From: Roseiarcus sp963721905 | GTDB lineage: Bacteria; Pseudomonadota; Alphaproteobacteria; Rhizobiales; Beijerinckiaceae | Assembly: GCA_963721905.1 (NCBI GenBank) | Contig: CAVRMF010000024.1 | Location: forward strand, 40,383 to 104,382 | Direction of reading: 5' to 3' | DNA length: 64,000 nt | Shown: positions 37,365-45,892 of the stretch, one piece after another | Layout: each line of letters opens with the position of its first letter | Numbering within the stretch: the first letter of the stretch is position 1 | The notes under the pieces: model-generated | Database searches by the model: none | What the model was told of the DNA's origin: nothing | Seen by the model: only the letters and a program-made list of their open reading frames with translations | Translations under genes and position numbers: made by a program

Positions 37365-38998
37365 GCTGCTTCTCCAACGCTTGTCGCGATCTGATCGTAG
37401 ATGGCGAGGGAGGGCAGCCTGACGACGACGACAGGCAATGCTGCGTCCTTCGGCCGGAAGCGTTCGATCAGCGCAGCGAGATCGGGAAGGACACCGTCGT
37501 CGAGAGCAGCCTGCAACGCGAGGGCGAGCTCCGCCTCGCAAGCGCGCTCGTGGGCGAGCGCGAGAAGGCCGACCATCGTGCGACATGCGGCTCTCTCGCC
37601 GAGGCCGGCGAGCAAGGCCTCGAACGCCAGGGCGAAGGCTCGGCGGGGGAAGAGTTGATCGCGATAGACCAGATTGAGCAGCGCCATCGGCTTGCGGCGC
37701 AGGGAATGGATGACGTGGCGATAGTCGACGACGTGGCCATGTTTGCCGTTCGGCTGGGGCCGACCACGCCGCAAGGTGACGATGGGCGTCGAGCCCTGGA
37801 AGCATTCCAGCCGATCGTCATAAAGGTGGACCCGCAGCCGATGGCCGATCAGTCGCGAGGGAACCGAGTAGAACACCTTGCGCAGCGTGAAGGCGCTGGA
37901 GCTGGTGACGTCGACGTTGACCTCCTCGTAGTCGACGGTCTTGCGGACCGGCAGCTTGTTCAACGCCGCCCGCTCCTGGTCGATGCGCTTGGCGTTGCGG
38001 AGGTTGCCGCGGCCGACGATGTCGTCGACGAACCCCCGCCATGCGGGGAGATCGTCAAAGTCTCGCGAGGCGCGCAGCAACAGGGCGTCCGCGAGCGCTC
38101 TCTTGAGATGGCCGTGGGCGCTCTCGATCGAGCCGTTCTCGTGGCTGACGCCCGGATTGTTGCGGGTCGGCGTCATGCCGTAATGGGCGCAGAACGCTTC
38201 GTAGCGCTTCGTCAAATCCTCCTTGGCGTCGGCGCCCAGATTACGGAAGGCCGCCGAGAGGCTGTCGCTGCGATGTTGCTCGGGAACGCCGCCCAGCGCC
38301 CACAGGGCGTTTTGTAGCCCTTCCGCCAGCGCGACAAAGCTTTCGCCGCCGAGCACGACATGGGCGTGCTCGAAGCCGGAAAAGGGCAAGCGGAAGTGAT
38401 AAAGCCGGCAGTCGAGCAGCTCGCCGGCGACGGTGACGCCGAGATCGGCCACTTCAGTGAAGTCCGACAGTCCCATTCGGCCCGGCGGATGCTCCTGACG
38501 AAAGATCACCTCCCGATCCGGGCCGTTCACCGCCCGCCAAGCCCGGATGCGGCGCTCGAGGGTCCGTCGCGTTCCGGCGCCCAGGTCTGGATGCCGACGG
38601 CAGAGTTCTCCGAAGACGGCGATCGGCCTCAGTCCGGGCGCGGCCTTCAACATCGGCACGACTTCATTGTCCCAGACATCGGCGAACGGATCGGCTCGGC
38701 GTCGTTCTCGACGCGCCTTCTTCTGGCTGGGAAACCGGGGATCCGTTTCGAACCGGTAGGCGGTTGCCCTACTGAATCCGGCTTTCGCGCCGGCAATCGC
38801 CGGCGAATGGTTGCGACACAAGTTCATGAATAGCCTCATCTGACGATCGGTGACGTGTCGGCCGGGCAAGAAGTCGGTCCTCTCGACAAGAGAAGCCCGA
38901 TCCCTAACCCAGCCGCCGTGACCGCCAGACGAGGCCACTTGGGCGCTCGCCGCCGCCGCGGGGATCTCTACGGTCGGGCTACGCCCTTCCTTCGTCAC
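37361..38998 (-). CDS. istA: IS21-family transposase
   Basis: A 545-residue IstA transposase with an N-terminal helix-turn-helix (CRNHSPAIAGAKAGFSRATAY) and a DDE core (GLSDFTEVADLGV; RSDSLSAAF; NGSIESAHGHLKRAL) followed by the C-terminal beta-barrel and helical tail. The start is read as a GTG at 38998; the first 45 or so residues are low in family similarity, so the true start may be further in, near the sequence TDRQMRLFMNLC. Coupled with istB. Confidence 0.92.
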   Translation of the reverse strand: MTKEGRSPTVEIPAAAASAQVASSGGHGGWVRDRASLVERTDFLPGRHVTDRQMRLFMNLCRNHSPAIAGAKAGFSRATAYRFETDPRFPSQKKARRERRRADPFADVWDNEVVPMLKAAPGLRPIAVFGELCRRHPDLGAGTRRTLERRIRAWRAVNGPDREVIFRQEHPPGRMGLSDFTEVADLGVTVAGELLDCRLYHFRLPFSGFEHAHVVLGGESFVALAEGLQNALWALGGVPEQHRSDSLSAAFRNLGADAKEDLTKRYEAFCAHYGMTPTRNNPGVSHENGSIESAHGHLKRALADALLLRASRDFDDLPAWRGFVDDIVGRGNLRNAKRIDQERAALNKLPVRKTVDYEEVNVDVTSSSAFTLRKVFYSVPSRLIGHRLRVHLYDDRLECFQGSTPIVTLRRGRPQPNGKHGHVVDYRHVIHSLRRKPMALLNLVYRDQLFPRRAFALAFEALLAGLGERAACRTMVGLLALAHERACEAELALALQAALDDGVLPDLAALIERFRPKDAALPVVVVRLPSLAIYDQIATSVGEAA

Positions 38999-40009
38999 CC
39001 CCGCGGCGGCGCATTCTCATCCTGATTGTCGCGCGATTCTCATCCTGATTGTCGCGCCGCAGTGGTCGTTCACCAGGGCAAGACGGCGTCGACGGCAGCG
39101 GCGATCGCCGGCGAATTGGCGAAAGCGCCGAAGTGTCGTCGCATCGTATTCGAGACGGGGCGAATGGCGCCGATCCTGTTCCACGGGTTGAGCCAACTGG
39201 GTCTTCCCGTAGTCTGCGTCGAGAGCCGGCAGGCCTACCAGGCGCTCAAGTCGCTCGCCATCCACAAGACCGATCGCAATGACGCGCGAGGGCTGGCGCA
39301 TCTGGCTCGCACTGGCTTCTTCAAGCCGGTGCATGTGAAGTCATTGTCGGCCCATGCCCTCCGCTCACTGATCATCGCGCGCAAGAAGCTGGTGGGCCAG
39401 CGAGTGACCTTGGAAAATCAGATCCGAGGTTTGGCGGTCGTGTTCGGGATCCGACTGCCTCGCGCGCTCACCGCAGCCTTCGTCGATCAGGCTCTCAAGG
39501 CAAGCGAGGGGATCGCTGGCCTCTCTGCCGCCATGCGGGGTCTGATTGCGGCGCGAACCGCGGTGATGACGGCGGTCGCAACGATCGACGCGGACATGAG
39601 ACGTATGGCAAGGGCCTCGGCGGCCTGCCGCCGGCTGATGACCATCCCAGGTGTCGGCCAATTGACCGCGCTCGCGTTTGTGGCCGCAATCGACGATCCG
39701 TCGCGCATTCGCCGATCGCGAGATGTCGGCGCCTATCTGGGCTTGGTCCCCAGGCGGTATCAGTCGGGTGAGGTCGACTACGTCGGCAGCATCTCGAAAT
39801 GCGGGGACAGGCGGGTGCGAACCCTCCTGTACGAGGCCGCCAACGTCATGCTGACGCGCTATAAGGGCCAGCTCAAACTCAAGGACTGGGCCTTCGCGAT
39901 CGCCAAGCGATCAACGATGCGCAAGGCCAGGGTCGCTCTGGCTCGTCGCCTGGCGATCATCATGCACGCGATGCTGCGCGACGGAACGGAGTTCGCATTC
40001 GATTAAAGG

Positions 40010-40248
40010 CCCGGCAGACCCCAAGACAGGAGGCCGAATCCAGCTCCAAGAGGAGCGACGCCCTAGGGAGGGAGCGGCAGATGGCGCCGATTGTGTAGCT
40101 GCGGCCCTTCTAAGCCGACGGCGATTTCAACCAAGTCACACCGCACCCAGCTGACCCCATCAAGTGCCGAACGAGCACGCAGAGAACACAGGCACCCGAA
40201 AGCGTCGACACCGGAAGAGGCTCCCGCCCTTGACCCATTAGAGAACAC
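40010..40248 (+). ncRNA. Candidate IS110 bridge RNA region, copy 2 (uninterrupted)
   Basis: The 3' non-coding end of IS110 copy 2. It shares with copy 1 the blocks AGACAGGAGGCCGAATC, AGGAGCGACGCCCTAGGG and CAGCTGACCCCATCAAG and the end CCATTAGAGAACAC. Between them, 40075-40120 is mostly different, as are about nine bases at 40133-40141 and a dozen near 40209-40222. The rest of the element (including the recombinase gene) is much more alike, so the difference is focused. IS110 relatives of the IS1111 kind encode the bridge RNA at this end. Expression is not shown. Confidence 0.5.
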
Positions 40249-40569
40249 AATCGACGTGAACCAGCCATGCAGATAGCGTTATGGGCGTCTCAGTCGGGCG
40301 GATTGTGCACCTACAAGGGTCGCGTTGGGAAGGACCGGAGTTCGCGTGAAAGTCGTCATTCTATCGCGTGGCCGCAATAGGCTTCAAAAGCTGTCCGGAC
40401 ACCCACGAAACAATGCGTGAACGTGCGCGGGCGGCCATTTCTGCACTCGAATTTTGCACCGCGTAACTCTTTGACTTCATCGACGCCGATTTCCCGGTGC
40501 AACATCTATTTGGCCCCGCTTAGCTCACATGTCCCTTGCGGTAGTCTCTTTTCACAGTAAGATCGCTTT
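40249..40569. other. Intergenic DNA between the insertion nest and the secreted-protein island
   Basis: About 320 bp with no gene seen. TTGACTT near 40470 could be a -35 box but no good -10 follows at the right distance. Base composition falls from GC-rich to AT-rich towards its right end, marking the border of the island. Confidence 0.4.
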
Positions 40570-40621
40570 GGGAGGGTCGTCCGAATGATCGCAAAGGGAG
40601 GGTCGTCCAAATGATCGCAAA
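40570..40621 (+). repeat. 26-bp tandem duplication of a ribosome-binding and start site
   Basis: Two copies (40570-40595 and 40596-40621) of GGGAGGGTCGTCC-RAATGATCGCAAA, differing at one base. Each copy has its own Shine-Dalgarno sequence and ATG. The first ATG (40585) opens a nine-codon reading frame whose TGA overlaps the second ATG (ATGA), so a leader peptide is coupled to the cysteine-rich protein gene. Confidence 0.85.
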
Positions 40622-40979
40622 GTTTTTGGGAATTAGCTTGCTGAGCGCCATCTTTCTTACGAACACGGCATTTGCATGTGATCCTCACCAAGATTGTAGG
40701 AGGAGGTCGCCTGTTGATGTACCGTGTCCGACGATTCCCGAGCCACTCAGGACTTGTCCCGGGTACTACGACGATGTCGCCTGCGGATTAGCTAACACCG
40801 CATGCCAAGGAAAGATATCAGCGTGCCTAATTAATGCTGGTGTTACGACAGGCACTACTGGCGCATGTATCACATGCCTCATTGCCGCAACCGGTGCCGG
40901 TTTTGCACTTTGCGCCCCAGCTTGCGGCGTCAGTGCGGTCACAGCCAACGAATTAGGCCGCAACTGTTTAGGGCAATAA
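40611..40979 (+). CDS. Secreted cysteine-rich protein, unknown (bacteriocin-like features)
   Basis: 122 residues. A signal peptide (about 1-22, ending NTAFA) is followed by a mature protein with twelve cysteines. The first half is polar and proline-rich; the second is small and hydrophobic (CLINAGVTTGTTGAC, CLIAATGAGFALC) with evenly spaced cysteine pairs, somewhat like disulfide-rich bacteriocins or membrane-active peptides. I cannot assign a family. The gene is AT-richer than its surroundings, has a duplicated start region, and lies next to an insertion-sequence nest, all signs of horizontal origin. It heads a group of three secreted proteins on the same strand. Confidence 0.75.
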   Translation: MIAKFLGISLLSAIFLTNTAFACDPHQDCRRRSPVDVPCPTIPEPLRTCPGYYDDVACGLANTACQGKISACLINAGVTTGTTGACITCLIAATGAGFALCAPACGVSAVTANELGRNCLGQ

Positions 40980-41137
40980 TTAAGCTGATTGCAACCACGA
41001 CACAACTTGGTATTGTCAAAGCAAAGCAGCCTAAAACTACGCCGACCTTGCTCCTCGTGAATGATTCTAACCTACGTGTTTTACCTTTACCTTTCTCGGC
41101 GATCAAGTAATCCATAGTTTATTGCGGGAGTTGCTTA

Positions 41138-41764
41138 GTGTTCGAAAAACTTGATCTTAAGTATCCAATATTCGGCGGAATAGTCGATTCCATTGCTGGT
41201 TTTGCCATATGCTTGTTGTTCGCGGAATCCCTCGGTTGCGGTGCTTATGCACAGGAGCAAATTACGAAGGGCGCTCCCACCAAAGTGCAGGTCATTCCCA
41301 TTGTATTTTCAGGGAAGGGCAAGCTCGGCGACTATTTGTGGATGCGAAACCAACCGGGATTTGAGCGCGCCTATTTCGTCTTCAACGACAATGAAGAGCA
41401 GTTTTTCATTCACCAGACGGACCCCAACAACGTCGACGGGTGCGCTCCGGGGGGTGGAAACGGCGCTGCGAGGCCATTCCAATGCGAGACTCCACCACGA
41501 GCGGTCGGAGTGCCAACCGGCACGCTGGCGAAGGGTGGCTACCAAACTTTGACGCCGCAAGTGAAGGCGATTATCGATCAAGCCGTTGCTGTGATCCGAG
41601 CTGACGTCCAGCGCAATGGCTTTGACAAGGTGATCTACAGTACTTGCCTTAAAGGAGGTTCGCCGAACTGCACTTTGGACGACGACCTCGGGACTGGCAT
41701 TTTTGCTCCAAGTGAGGAAGTCCGTCGTTATATTGTTTCCAGCTTAAAGAATATTTTTCCATAG
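41138..41764 (+). CDS. Secreted protein of unknown function with FNDN motif
   Basis: 208 residues. The N-terminal 39 include a hydrophobic segment ending AYA, a probable signal peptide. The mature protein has distinctive stretches: GDYLWMRNQPGFERAYFVFN then DNEEQF, GGGNGAARPFQCE, PPRAVGVPTGTL, and GTGIFAPSEEVRRYIVSSL. These look like a conserved enzyme-type fold with glycine loops, but I do not recognise a named family. It is the middle gene of the AT-richer secreted trio; spacing to its neighbours (158 and 25 bp) allows a common transcript at least with the downstream gene. Confidence 0.75.
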   Translation: MFEKLDLKYPIFGGIVDSIAGFAICLLFAESLGCGAYAQEQITKGAPTKVQVIPIVFSGKGKLGDYLWMRNQPGFERAYFVFNDNEEQFFIHQTDPNNVDGCAPGGGNGAARPFQCETPPRAVGVPTGTLAKGGYQTLTPQVKAIIDQAVAVIRADVQRNGFDKVIYSTCLKGGSPNCTLDDDLGTGIFAPSEEVRRYIVSSLKNIFP

Positions 41765-41789
41765 CGCTTGAGAAGAAGGGAAAAGAGAG

Positions 41790-42212
41790 ATGGTGAAAAA
41801 AGGTTGCTCTATCATTGCTATTATTTCATCGCTGCAATTCCTAGGTTCATTAGCCTTTGCGGAGGACCATCAGGATGTATGGTTAAACTATTATACGTGT
41901 GGTGATGGAAAACTGCAGCCGGCTTCAGTGACCTGGAACTCAGGTCCTGGAATTTCTGATACTAACAATACCTTTGTTCATAGGGAAAACGGCGTAGACC
42001 ATACGGACAATAAGATAATCTACGCTACTTGGGATGGAACCTGTTGGCAAGCCAATTGGGATTCGCAAAAAATTCAATTTTACCATAAAATGTATCCGTC
42101 TGGGGCAGGTGGACACTTTGATAGTGTTATAAACTATCTTACCTGGGGTATGACGAAGTGGAGCGCAACAAGACAGGGCGTCGCTTGGTATCATCACGGG
42201 CCTCTTCCCTAG
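41790..42212 (+). CDS. Secreted protein of unknown function
   Basis: 140 residues with a signal peptide (about 1-24, ending LAFA). The mature protein is aromatic-rich: LNYYTCGDGKLQPASVTW, DGTCWQANWDSQKIQFY, WSATRQGVAWYHHGP. The many tryptophans and the two cysteines suggest a small beta-rich secreted domain, perhaps binding carbohydrate or a surface; this is only a compositional impression. AGAAGGGAAAAGAGAG upstream gives a strong ribosome binding site. Third gene of the AT-richer group. Confidence 0.7.
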   Translation: MVKKGCSIIAIISSLQFLGSLAFAEDHQDVWLNYYTCGDGKLQPASVTWNSGPGISDTNNTFVHRENGVDHTDNKIIYATWDGTCWQANWDSQKIQFYHKMYPSGAGGHFDSVINYLTWGMTKWSATRQGVAWYHHGPLP

Positions 42213-42363
42213 CAAATATCGATTTCCCTAACGACACTAGACCAGATTGTCAGATCGCAAAATTGCAGTGCGACCGTTGGCCGAACGGCGGGAATGGGCG
42301 CGATAGCAGGCGTACCCAGGCCCGCGGCCGCCGGAGCGCCCGCCCGGCGCCAATCGGCGCCCT

Positions 42364-43353
42364 CTACCCGCCCCTCCCCCACGTCCCCCGCCACGGCGTC
42401 TCCGGCACGGGCGTCAGCGGCGGCCTGTCTTCCGACCAGGCGACGAGGTTGTCGACGACGCATTGCGCCATCGCGCGGCGGGTCTTGACTGAGGCCGAGC
42501 CGACGTGGGGCAGGAGCACGGCGTTGGGAAGAGCGATCAGCTCCGCCGGCACGTTGGGCTCGTTCTCGTAGACGTCGAGGCCGGCGGCGAGGATCGTCCC
42601 GGTCCGCAGCGCCTCGATCAGAGCCTGCTCGTCGACCAGCGTTCCGCGCGCGATATTGACGATGACCCCGTCCGGCCCGAGCGCGCGCAAAACCTCGGCG
42701 TCGACGAGTTGCCGCGTCTCCGGGCCGCCCGGCGCGGCCACCATCAGGATATCGCACGCCTTCGCCATCTCGATCAGCGAGGCGTAGAAACGATGCGGGA
42801 CGTCCGGCTGCGCGTGGCGGCCGTGATAGACGATGCCGAGCCCAAAACTCTCTGCCCGTTTGGCGATCGCCTTGCCGATCCGTCCAAGCCCGAGGATCCC
42901 CATCGTCCGGCCGTTGAGCGACGCGGTGAGGGGGAACGAACTCGTCGGCCACTCGCCCGCGCGCAAAAAACGCTCGGCCTGGGGCAGGCGGCGCACCGCC
43001 ATGATGGTCAGCGCCATTGCAATGTCGGCGACTTCGTCGTCGAGCACACCGGGCGTATTGGTGACGATGATCCCGTGCTCGCCGGCCCATTGAGCGTCGA
43101 TATGTTCATAGCCGACGCCGAAGCTGGCGACGACCTCGAGCTTCGGCAGCCGGCGCATGAAGCCTGCGTCGATCGGGAACTGATGGCCGTTCGAGGCCAG
43201 CGCCCGCAGCCGCGGCCCCTCCTTTGCGAGCCACGCGTCGGGATCGGCCTCGAGCCACAGGCGATGCAGCGGCAGCCGCTCGGCGATCAGATCGTCGACC
43301 ACGCCCATGCCCCGCGAGGGCATCATGACGTCGAGTGGCTTCCGCAATTCCAT
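42364..43353 (-). CDS. D-2-hydroxyacid dehydrogenase (glyoxylate/hydroxypyruvate reductase-like)
   Basis: A 329-residue NAD(P)-dependent D-2-hydroxyacid dehydrogenase. It has the substrate loop SFGVGYEHID, the cofactor fold ILGLGRIGKAIA, and the catalytic set arginine (NIARGTLVD), glutamate (DVYENEP) and histidine (LLPHVGSAS). Members reduce glyoxylate, hydroxypyruvate or 2-keto acids. An ATG at 43353 gives a normal family length; a longer upstream start is possible but unsupported. Divergent from recF, with 56 bp between starts. Confidence 0.9.
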   Translation of the reverse strand: MELRKPLDVMMPSRGMGVVDDLIAERLPLHRLWLEADPDAWLAKEGPRLRALASNGHQFPIDAGFMRRLPKLEVVASFGVGYEHIDAQWAGEHGIIVTNTPGVLDDEVADIAMALTIMAVRRLPQAERFLRAGEWPTSSFPLTASLNGRTMGILGLGRIGKAIAKRAESFGLGIVYHGRHAQPDVPHRFYASLIEMAKACDILMVAAPGGPETRQLVDAEVLRALGPDGVIVNIARGTLVDEQALIEALRTGTILAAGLDVYENEPNVPAELIALPNAVLLPHVGSASVKTRRAMAQCVVDNLVAWSEDRPPLTPVPETPWRGTWGRGG

Positions 43354-43409
43354 GCCCGCTTTCGCCTCCCACTTTCGCGCCGCCGCCGGACATGGCAGAG
43401 GGCCAGCCC

Positions 43410-44582
43410 ATGGCAAACCCGGACGGCGCTCATCCCGCGCGACGGCGCCCTCTCGTGCGCCGCCTGATGCTCAAGGATTTCCGCTCCTATGCGGCGCTCG
43501 ATCTCGCGATCGAGGGCCGTCTCGTCGTCCTATGCGGCGAGAACGGCGCCGGCAAGACCAATCTCCTCGAGGCTCTCTCGCTACTGGCGCCGGGGCGGGG
43601 CCTGCGCCGGGCGGAGCTCGCCGAATGCGCCCGCAGGGGCGGCGCCGGCGGCTTTGCGCTCTCGGTCGAGGTCGACGAGAACGGCGAGCTGCATCAGCTC
43701 GGCGCGGGCTGGTCGCCAGGGGACGGAGAGGACGGGGCCGAGCGGCTGAACCGCATCGATCGCGCGCCGGTCGCGTCGTCGCGCGCCTTCTCGGAGCACG
43801 TGCGTGTCGTCTGGCTGACGCCCGCGATGGATTCGCTCTTTCCCGGACCGGCGAGCGAGCGGCGGCGGTTTCTCGACCGTTTCGTGCTGGCGATCGATCC
43901 CAGCCACGGCGCGCGGGTCGGCCAGTTCGAGCGCGCCTTGCGTGGACGCAACCGGCTGCTCGAAGAGGATCGGCGCAACGCGTCTTGGCTCGACGCGATC
44001 GAGCGGGAGGCGGCCGAACTCGGCGTCGCCATCGCCGCGGCGCGGCTCGATTGCGTGAGCCGGCTCGAAGCGCTGATCGCCGCCGAGCGCGACGACGCCT
44101 CGCCCTTTCCCTGGGCGCGACTCGCGCTCGAAGGCGAGGTCGAGGCGCTGGCGGCGAGCGGGCCGGCGCTCGAGGCGGAGGACCGCTATCGCGCGATGCT
44201 GCGCAAAAATCGCGGCCGCGACGCCGCCGCCGGGCGCACGCTGATCGGCCCGCATGTCGGCGATCTCGCCGTCCGGCACGGACCGAAGGACGCGCCGGCC
44301 GCGAGCGCCTCGACCGGCGAGCAGAAGGCGCTCCTCGTCGGGCTGGTGCTGGCGCATGCGCGGCTCGTCGCTGAAATGTCCGGCATCGCGCCGATTGCGC
44401 TGCTCGACGAAATCGCCGCCCATTTCGACCCCAAGCGCCGGGCGGCCCTCTTCGACGCGCTCACGCGCCTTGGCGGACAGGCCTTCCTCACCGGCGCCGA
44501 CCCGGCCGCTTTCGCCCGGCTCGAGGGAAGGGCCGAGATGTTCGAAGTGTCGGCGGAGACGGGGGTGAGGCCGAGAAGATAG
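43410..44582 (+). CDS. recF: DNA replication/repair protein RecF
   Basis: A 390-residue SMC-like ATPase that loads RecA on gapped DNA with RecO and RecR. Motifs: LKDFRSYAALDL and the Walker A GENGAGKTNLLEALSLL near the N-terminus, the signature STGEQKALLVGLVLAHA, and Walker B APIALLDEIAAHFD. The start at 43410 is preferred because GAGGG lies about seven bases upstream; an ATG at 43392 is alternative. The usual dnaA-dnaN-recF-gyrB arrangement is not seen here: its neighbours are a hydroxyacid dehydrogenase and a repeat cassette. Confidence 0.95.
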   Translation: MANPDGAHPARRRPLVRRLMLKDFRSYAALDLAIEGRLVVLCGENGAGKTNLLEALSLLAPGRGLRRAELAECARRGGAGGFALSVEVDENGELHQLGAGWSPGDGEDGAERLNRIDRAPVASSRAFSEHVRVVWLTPAMDSLFPGPASERRRFLDRFVLAIDPSHGARVGQFERALRGRNRLLEEDRRNASWLDAIEREAAELGVAIAAARLDCVSRLEALIAAERDDASPFPWARLALEGEVEALAASGPALEAEDRYRAMLRKNRGRDAAAGRTLIGPHVGDLAVRHGPKDAPAASASTGEQKALLVGLVLAHARLVAEMSGIAPIALLDEIAAHFDPKRRAALFDALTRLGGQAFLTGADPAAFARLEGRAEMFEVSAETGVRPRR

Positions 44583-44652
44583 GGCTGGGCGGCGCTCCCC
44601 TTCCGTCCGCCTTCGCCCATGCTATGTTTTTCGATGTCACGCGCGACGTTTT

Positions 44653-45110
44653 CCTCCCCTGCGAAGCGGGGGAGGGGGACCACGCGTAGCGTGGTGGAGG
44701 GGGTACAGCCGCCGACAATGAGAGCGCCGCCACGGAAATCTCTCGGCCCCGGAAGCCATGCTGTGGAGCCGGCTGCGGGCTCGCGCGCCTGGATCGCCAT
44801 CGTTTCGACGGCAGCATCCGATCGGACGCTACGTGCTTGATTTCTTCTGCGCGAAGGCGCGGTTCGCCGCCGAGATCGACGGCATGAGCCACAACGTCGA
44901 GAACCGGCCGGAACGCGATCAGCGCCGGAACGCGTGGCTCAAGGCGCAGGGCGTAACAGTGATGCGGATCGTGGCCGCCGAGGCATTGGCCGCGCCCGAC
45001 GACGTTGCCTACGGCATCGTCCGGGCGGCGACGGCAATGATGGAAGACCGCGCCTTGCGCCCCCTCCACCACGCTGCGCGTGGTCCCCCTCCCCCGCAAA
45101 GCGGGGGAGG
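44653..45110. mobile_element. Inverted-repeat cassette carrying a DUF559 gene
   Basis: A 51-bp repeat at 44653-44703 recurs inverted at 45060-45110, identical at about 46 positions. Each copy contains two palindromes: CCCC-TGCGAAGC-GGGG type (with CCCCC in the other copy) and CCACGC-GTA-GCGTGG. Similarity extends a few bases outward (CGTT-TCCTCC). The DUF559 gene lies between them and its last codons are written in the right repeat. This looks like a small non-autonomous mobile cassette. Confidence 0.7.
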
Positions 45111-45114
45111 ATAA
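44718..45114 (+). pseudogene. DUF559 (Vsr-like endonuclease) gene, N-terminal deletion and frameshift
   Basis: The main part (from MLWSRLRARAPGSPSFRRQHP; then VLDFFCAKARFAAEIDG and VMRIVAAEAL) is a clear DUF559 domain, related to very-short-patch-repair endonucleases. The expected N-terminus starts at ATG 44718 (MRAPPRKS) in another frame, and about ten residues between that and EAMLWSR are missing, so a deletion shifted the frame. An ATG at 44758 could still give a truncated 118-residue protein. The C-terminal PPPPQSGGG is encoded by the right inverted repeat. Confidence 0.75.
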
Positions 45115-45130
45115 CGCCGCCATCTACCCG

Positions 45131-45733
45131 TCAGGCGTGGCCGGCGTCGGAGGAGAGCATCGCCTCGTGGACGCCGAGCATGGCCAGCGCCTTGCCGTAT
45201 TTGTGGTCGAAATCGGCGTCAAAGATGAGTTCGGGGTCGGCCGGGCAGGTGAGCCAGCCGTTGGCGAGGATTTCGCTCTCGAGCTGGCCCGAGCTCCAGC
45301 CGGCGTAGCCGAGCGCGAGCAGCGCATGAGCAGGCCCGGTCCCCTTGGCGATGGCGCGGAGAATGTCGATCGTCGCCGTCAGGCAGACATTGTCGGCGAT
45401 CTTCACCGTCGATTCGGCGCCACCGTAGTCGGCGGAATGCAGGACGAAGCCGCGCCCGGTCTCGACCGGGCCGCCCCGCAGCACCTTGACCGCCTCGGCG
45501 CGCGACGGCAGGCGGATCTCCTGTCCGCCCGGAACGATGTCGAGCTGCACCAGAAGCTGGGCGAAGTCGATCTCGTCGGCGCGATGGTTGATGATGAGCC
45601 CCATCGCCCCGTCTTCGCGATGAGCGCAGAGATAGACGACCGATCGGGCGAAAGGCCCCTCCCGAAGTGAGGGCATCGCGATCAGAAACTGCCCTTCAAG
45701 ACTGGTCGCGGGCGGAGGGTCTGCGCGTCTCAT
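45131..45733 (-). CDS. YqgE/AlgH family protein
   Basis: 200 residues of the UPF0301/YqgE family: LEGQFLIAMPSL at the N-terminus, SVVYLCAHREDGAMGLIIN, VLRGGPVETGRGFVLHS, and ALLALGYAGWSSGQLESEI. The family is widespread in Proteobacteria; AlgH affects alginate and virulence regulation in Pseudomonas but its reaction is unknown. It lies 17 bp from the DUF559 cassette and diverges from the DsbD-domain gene. Confidence 0.93.
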   Translation of the reverse strand: MRRADPPPATSLEGQFLIAMPSLREGPFARSVVYLCAHREDGAMGLIINHRADEIDFAQLLVQLDIVPGGQEIRLPSRAEAVKVLRGGPVETGRGFVLHSADYGGAESTVKIADNVCLTATIDILRAIAKGTGPAHALLALGYAGWSSGQLESEILANGWLTCPADPELIFDADFDHKYGKALAMLGVHEAMLSSDAGHA

Positions 45734-45892
45734 GTTCGCCTCCGGGATGCGAATCCGATGACGTTCACTTGAATGTTACTCGAAACCTTGACCAGGGTAT
45801 AGAGAGGGATGACGTCGCAGTCGGGCGAAAACTAGGATCGGCGCCAAATCGTGAAGGGTTTTGGGAAAAGGCCTCGCTTTTGCTTGTGGACA

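Larger units (their letters stand above)
36406..39067. mobile_element. IS21-family insertion sequence with 6-bp target duplication
   Basis: The element spans 36412-39061 (2650 bp). Direct repeats GTGGTC flank it at 36406-36411 and 39062-39067. Its ends carry several copies of GCGACAATCAGGATG or close variants in inverted orientation, two at the right end (39012-39056) and more at the left (36416-36580), the multiple terminal transposase-binding sites usual in this family. It contains istA and istB, both intact, and is probably active. Confidence 0.93.
36337..40006 (+). pseudogene. IS110-family recombinase (copy 2), split by IS21
   Basis: The first 25 codons (36337-36411) read MEYFAGLDISMDETHVC and on to REGVV. 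The IS21-family element then intervenes, and the frame resumes at 39068 with VHQGKTASTA and continues to the stop at 40006. Joining at the GTGGTC duplication gives exactly 337 residues, the length of copy 1, with no other lesion. AGGAG lies seven bases before the ATG. The recombinase is inactive as it stands but would be restored by clean excision. Confidence 0.93.
36253..40248 (+). mobile_element. IS110-family element, copy 2, interrupted by IS21
   Basis: Inverted relative to copy 1. It begins CGAGTTTTTCAAC at 36253 and ends GAGAACAC at 40248. Removing the IS21-family element and one GTGGTC gives about 1.34 kb, the same as copy 1. The sequences just outside each end differ from those outside copy 1, supporting the limits. 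Confidence 0.85.
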
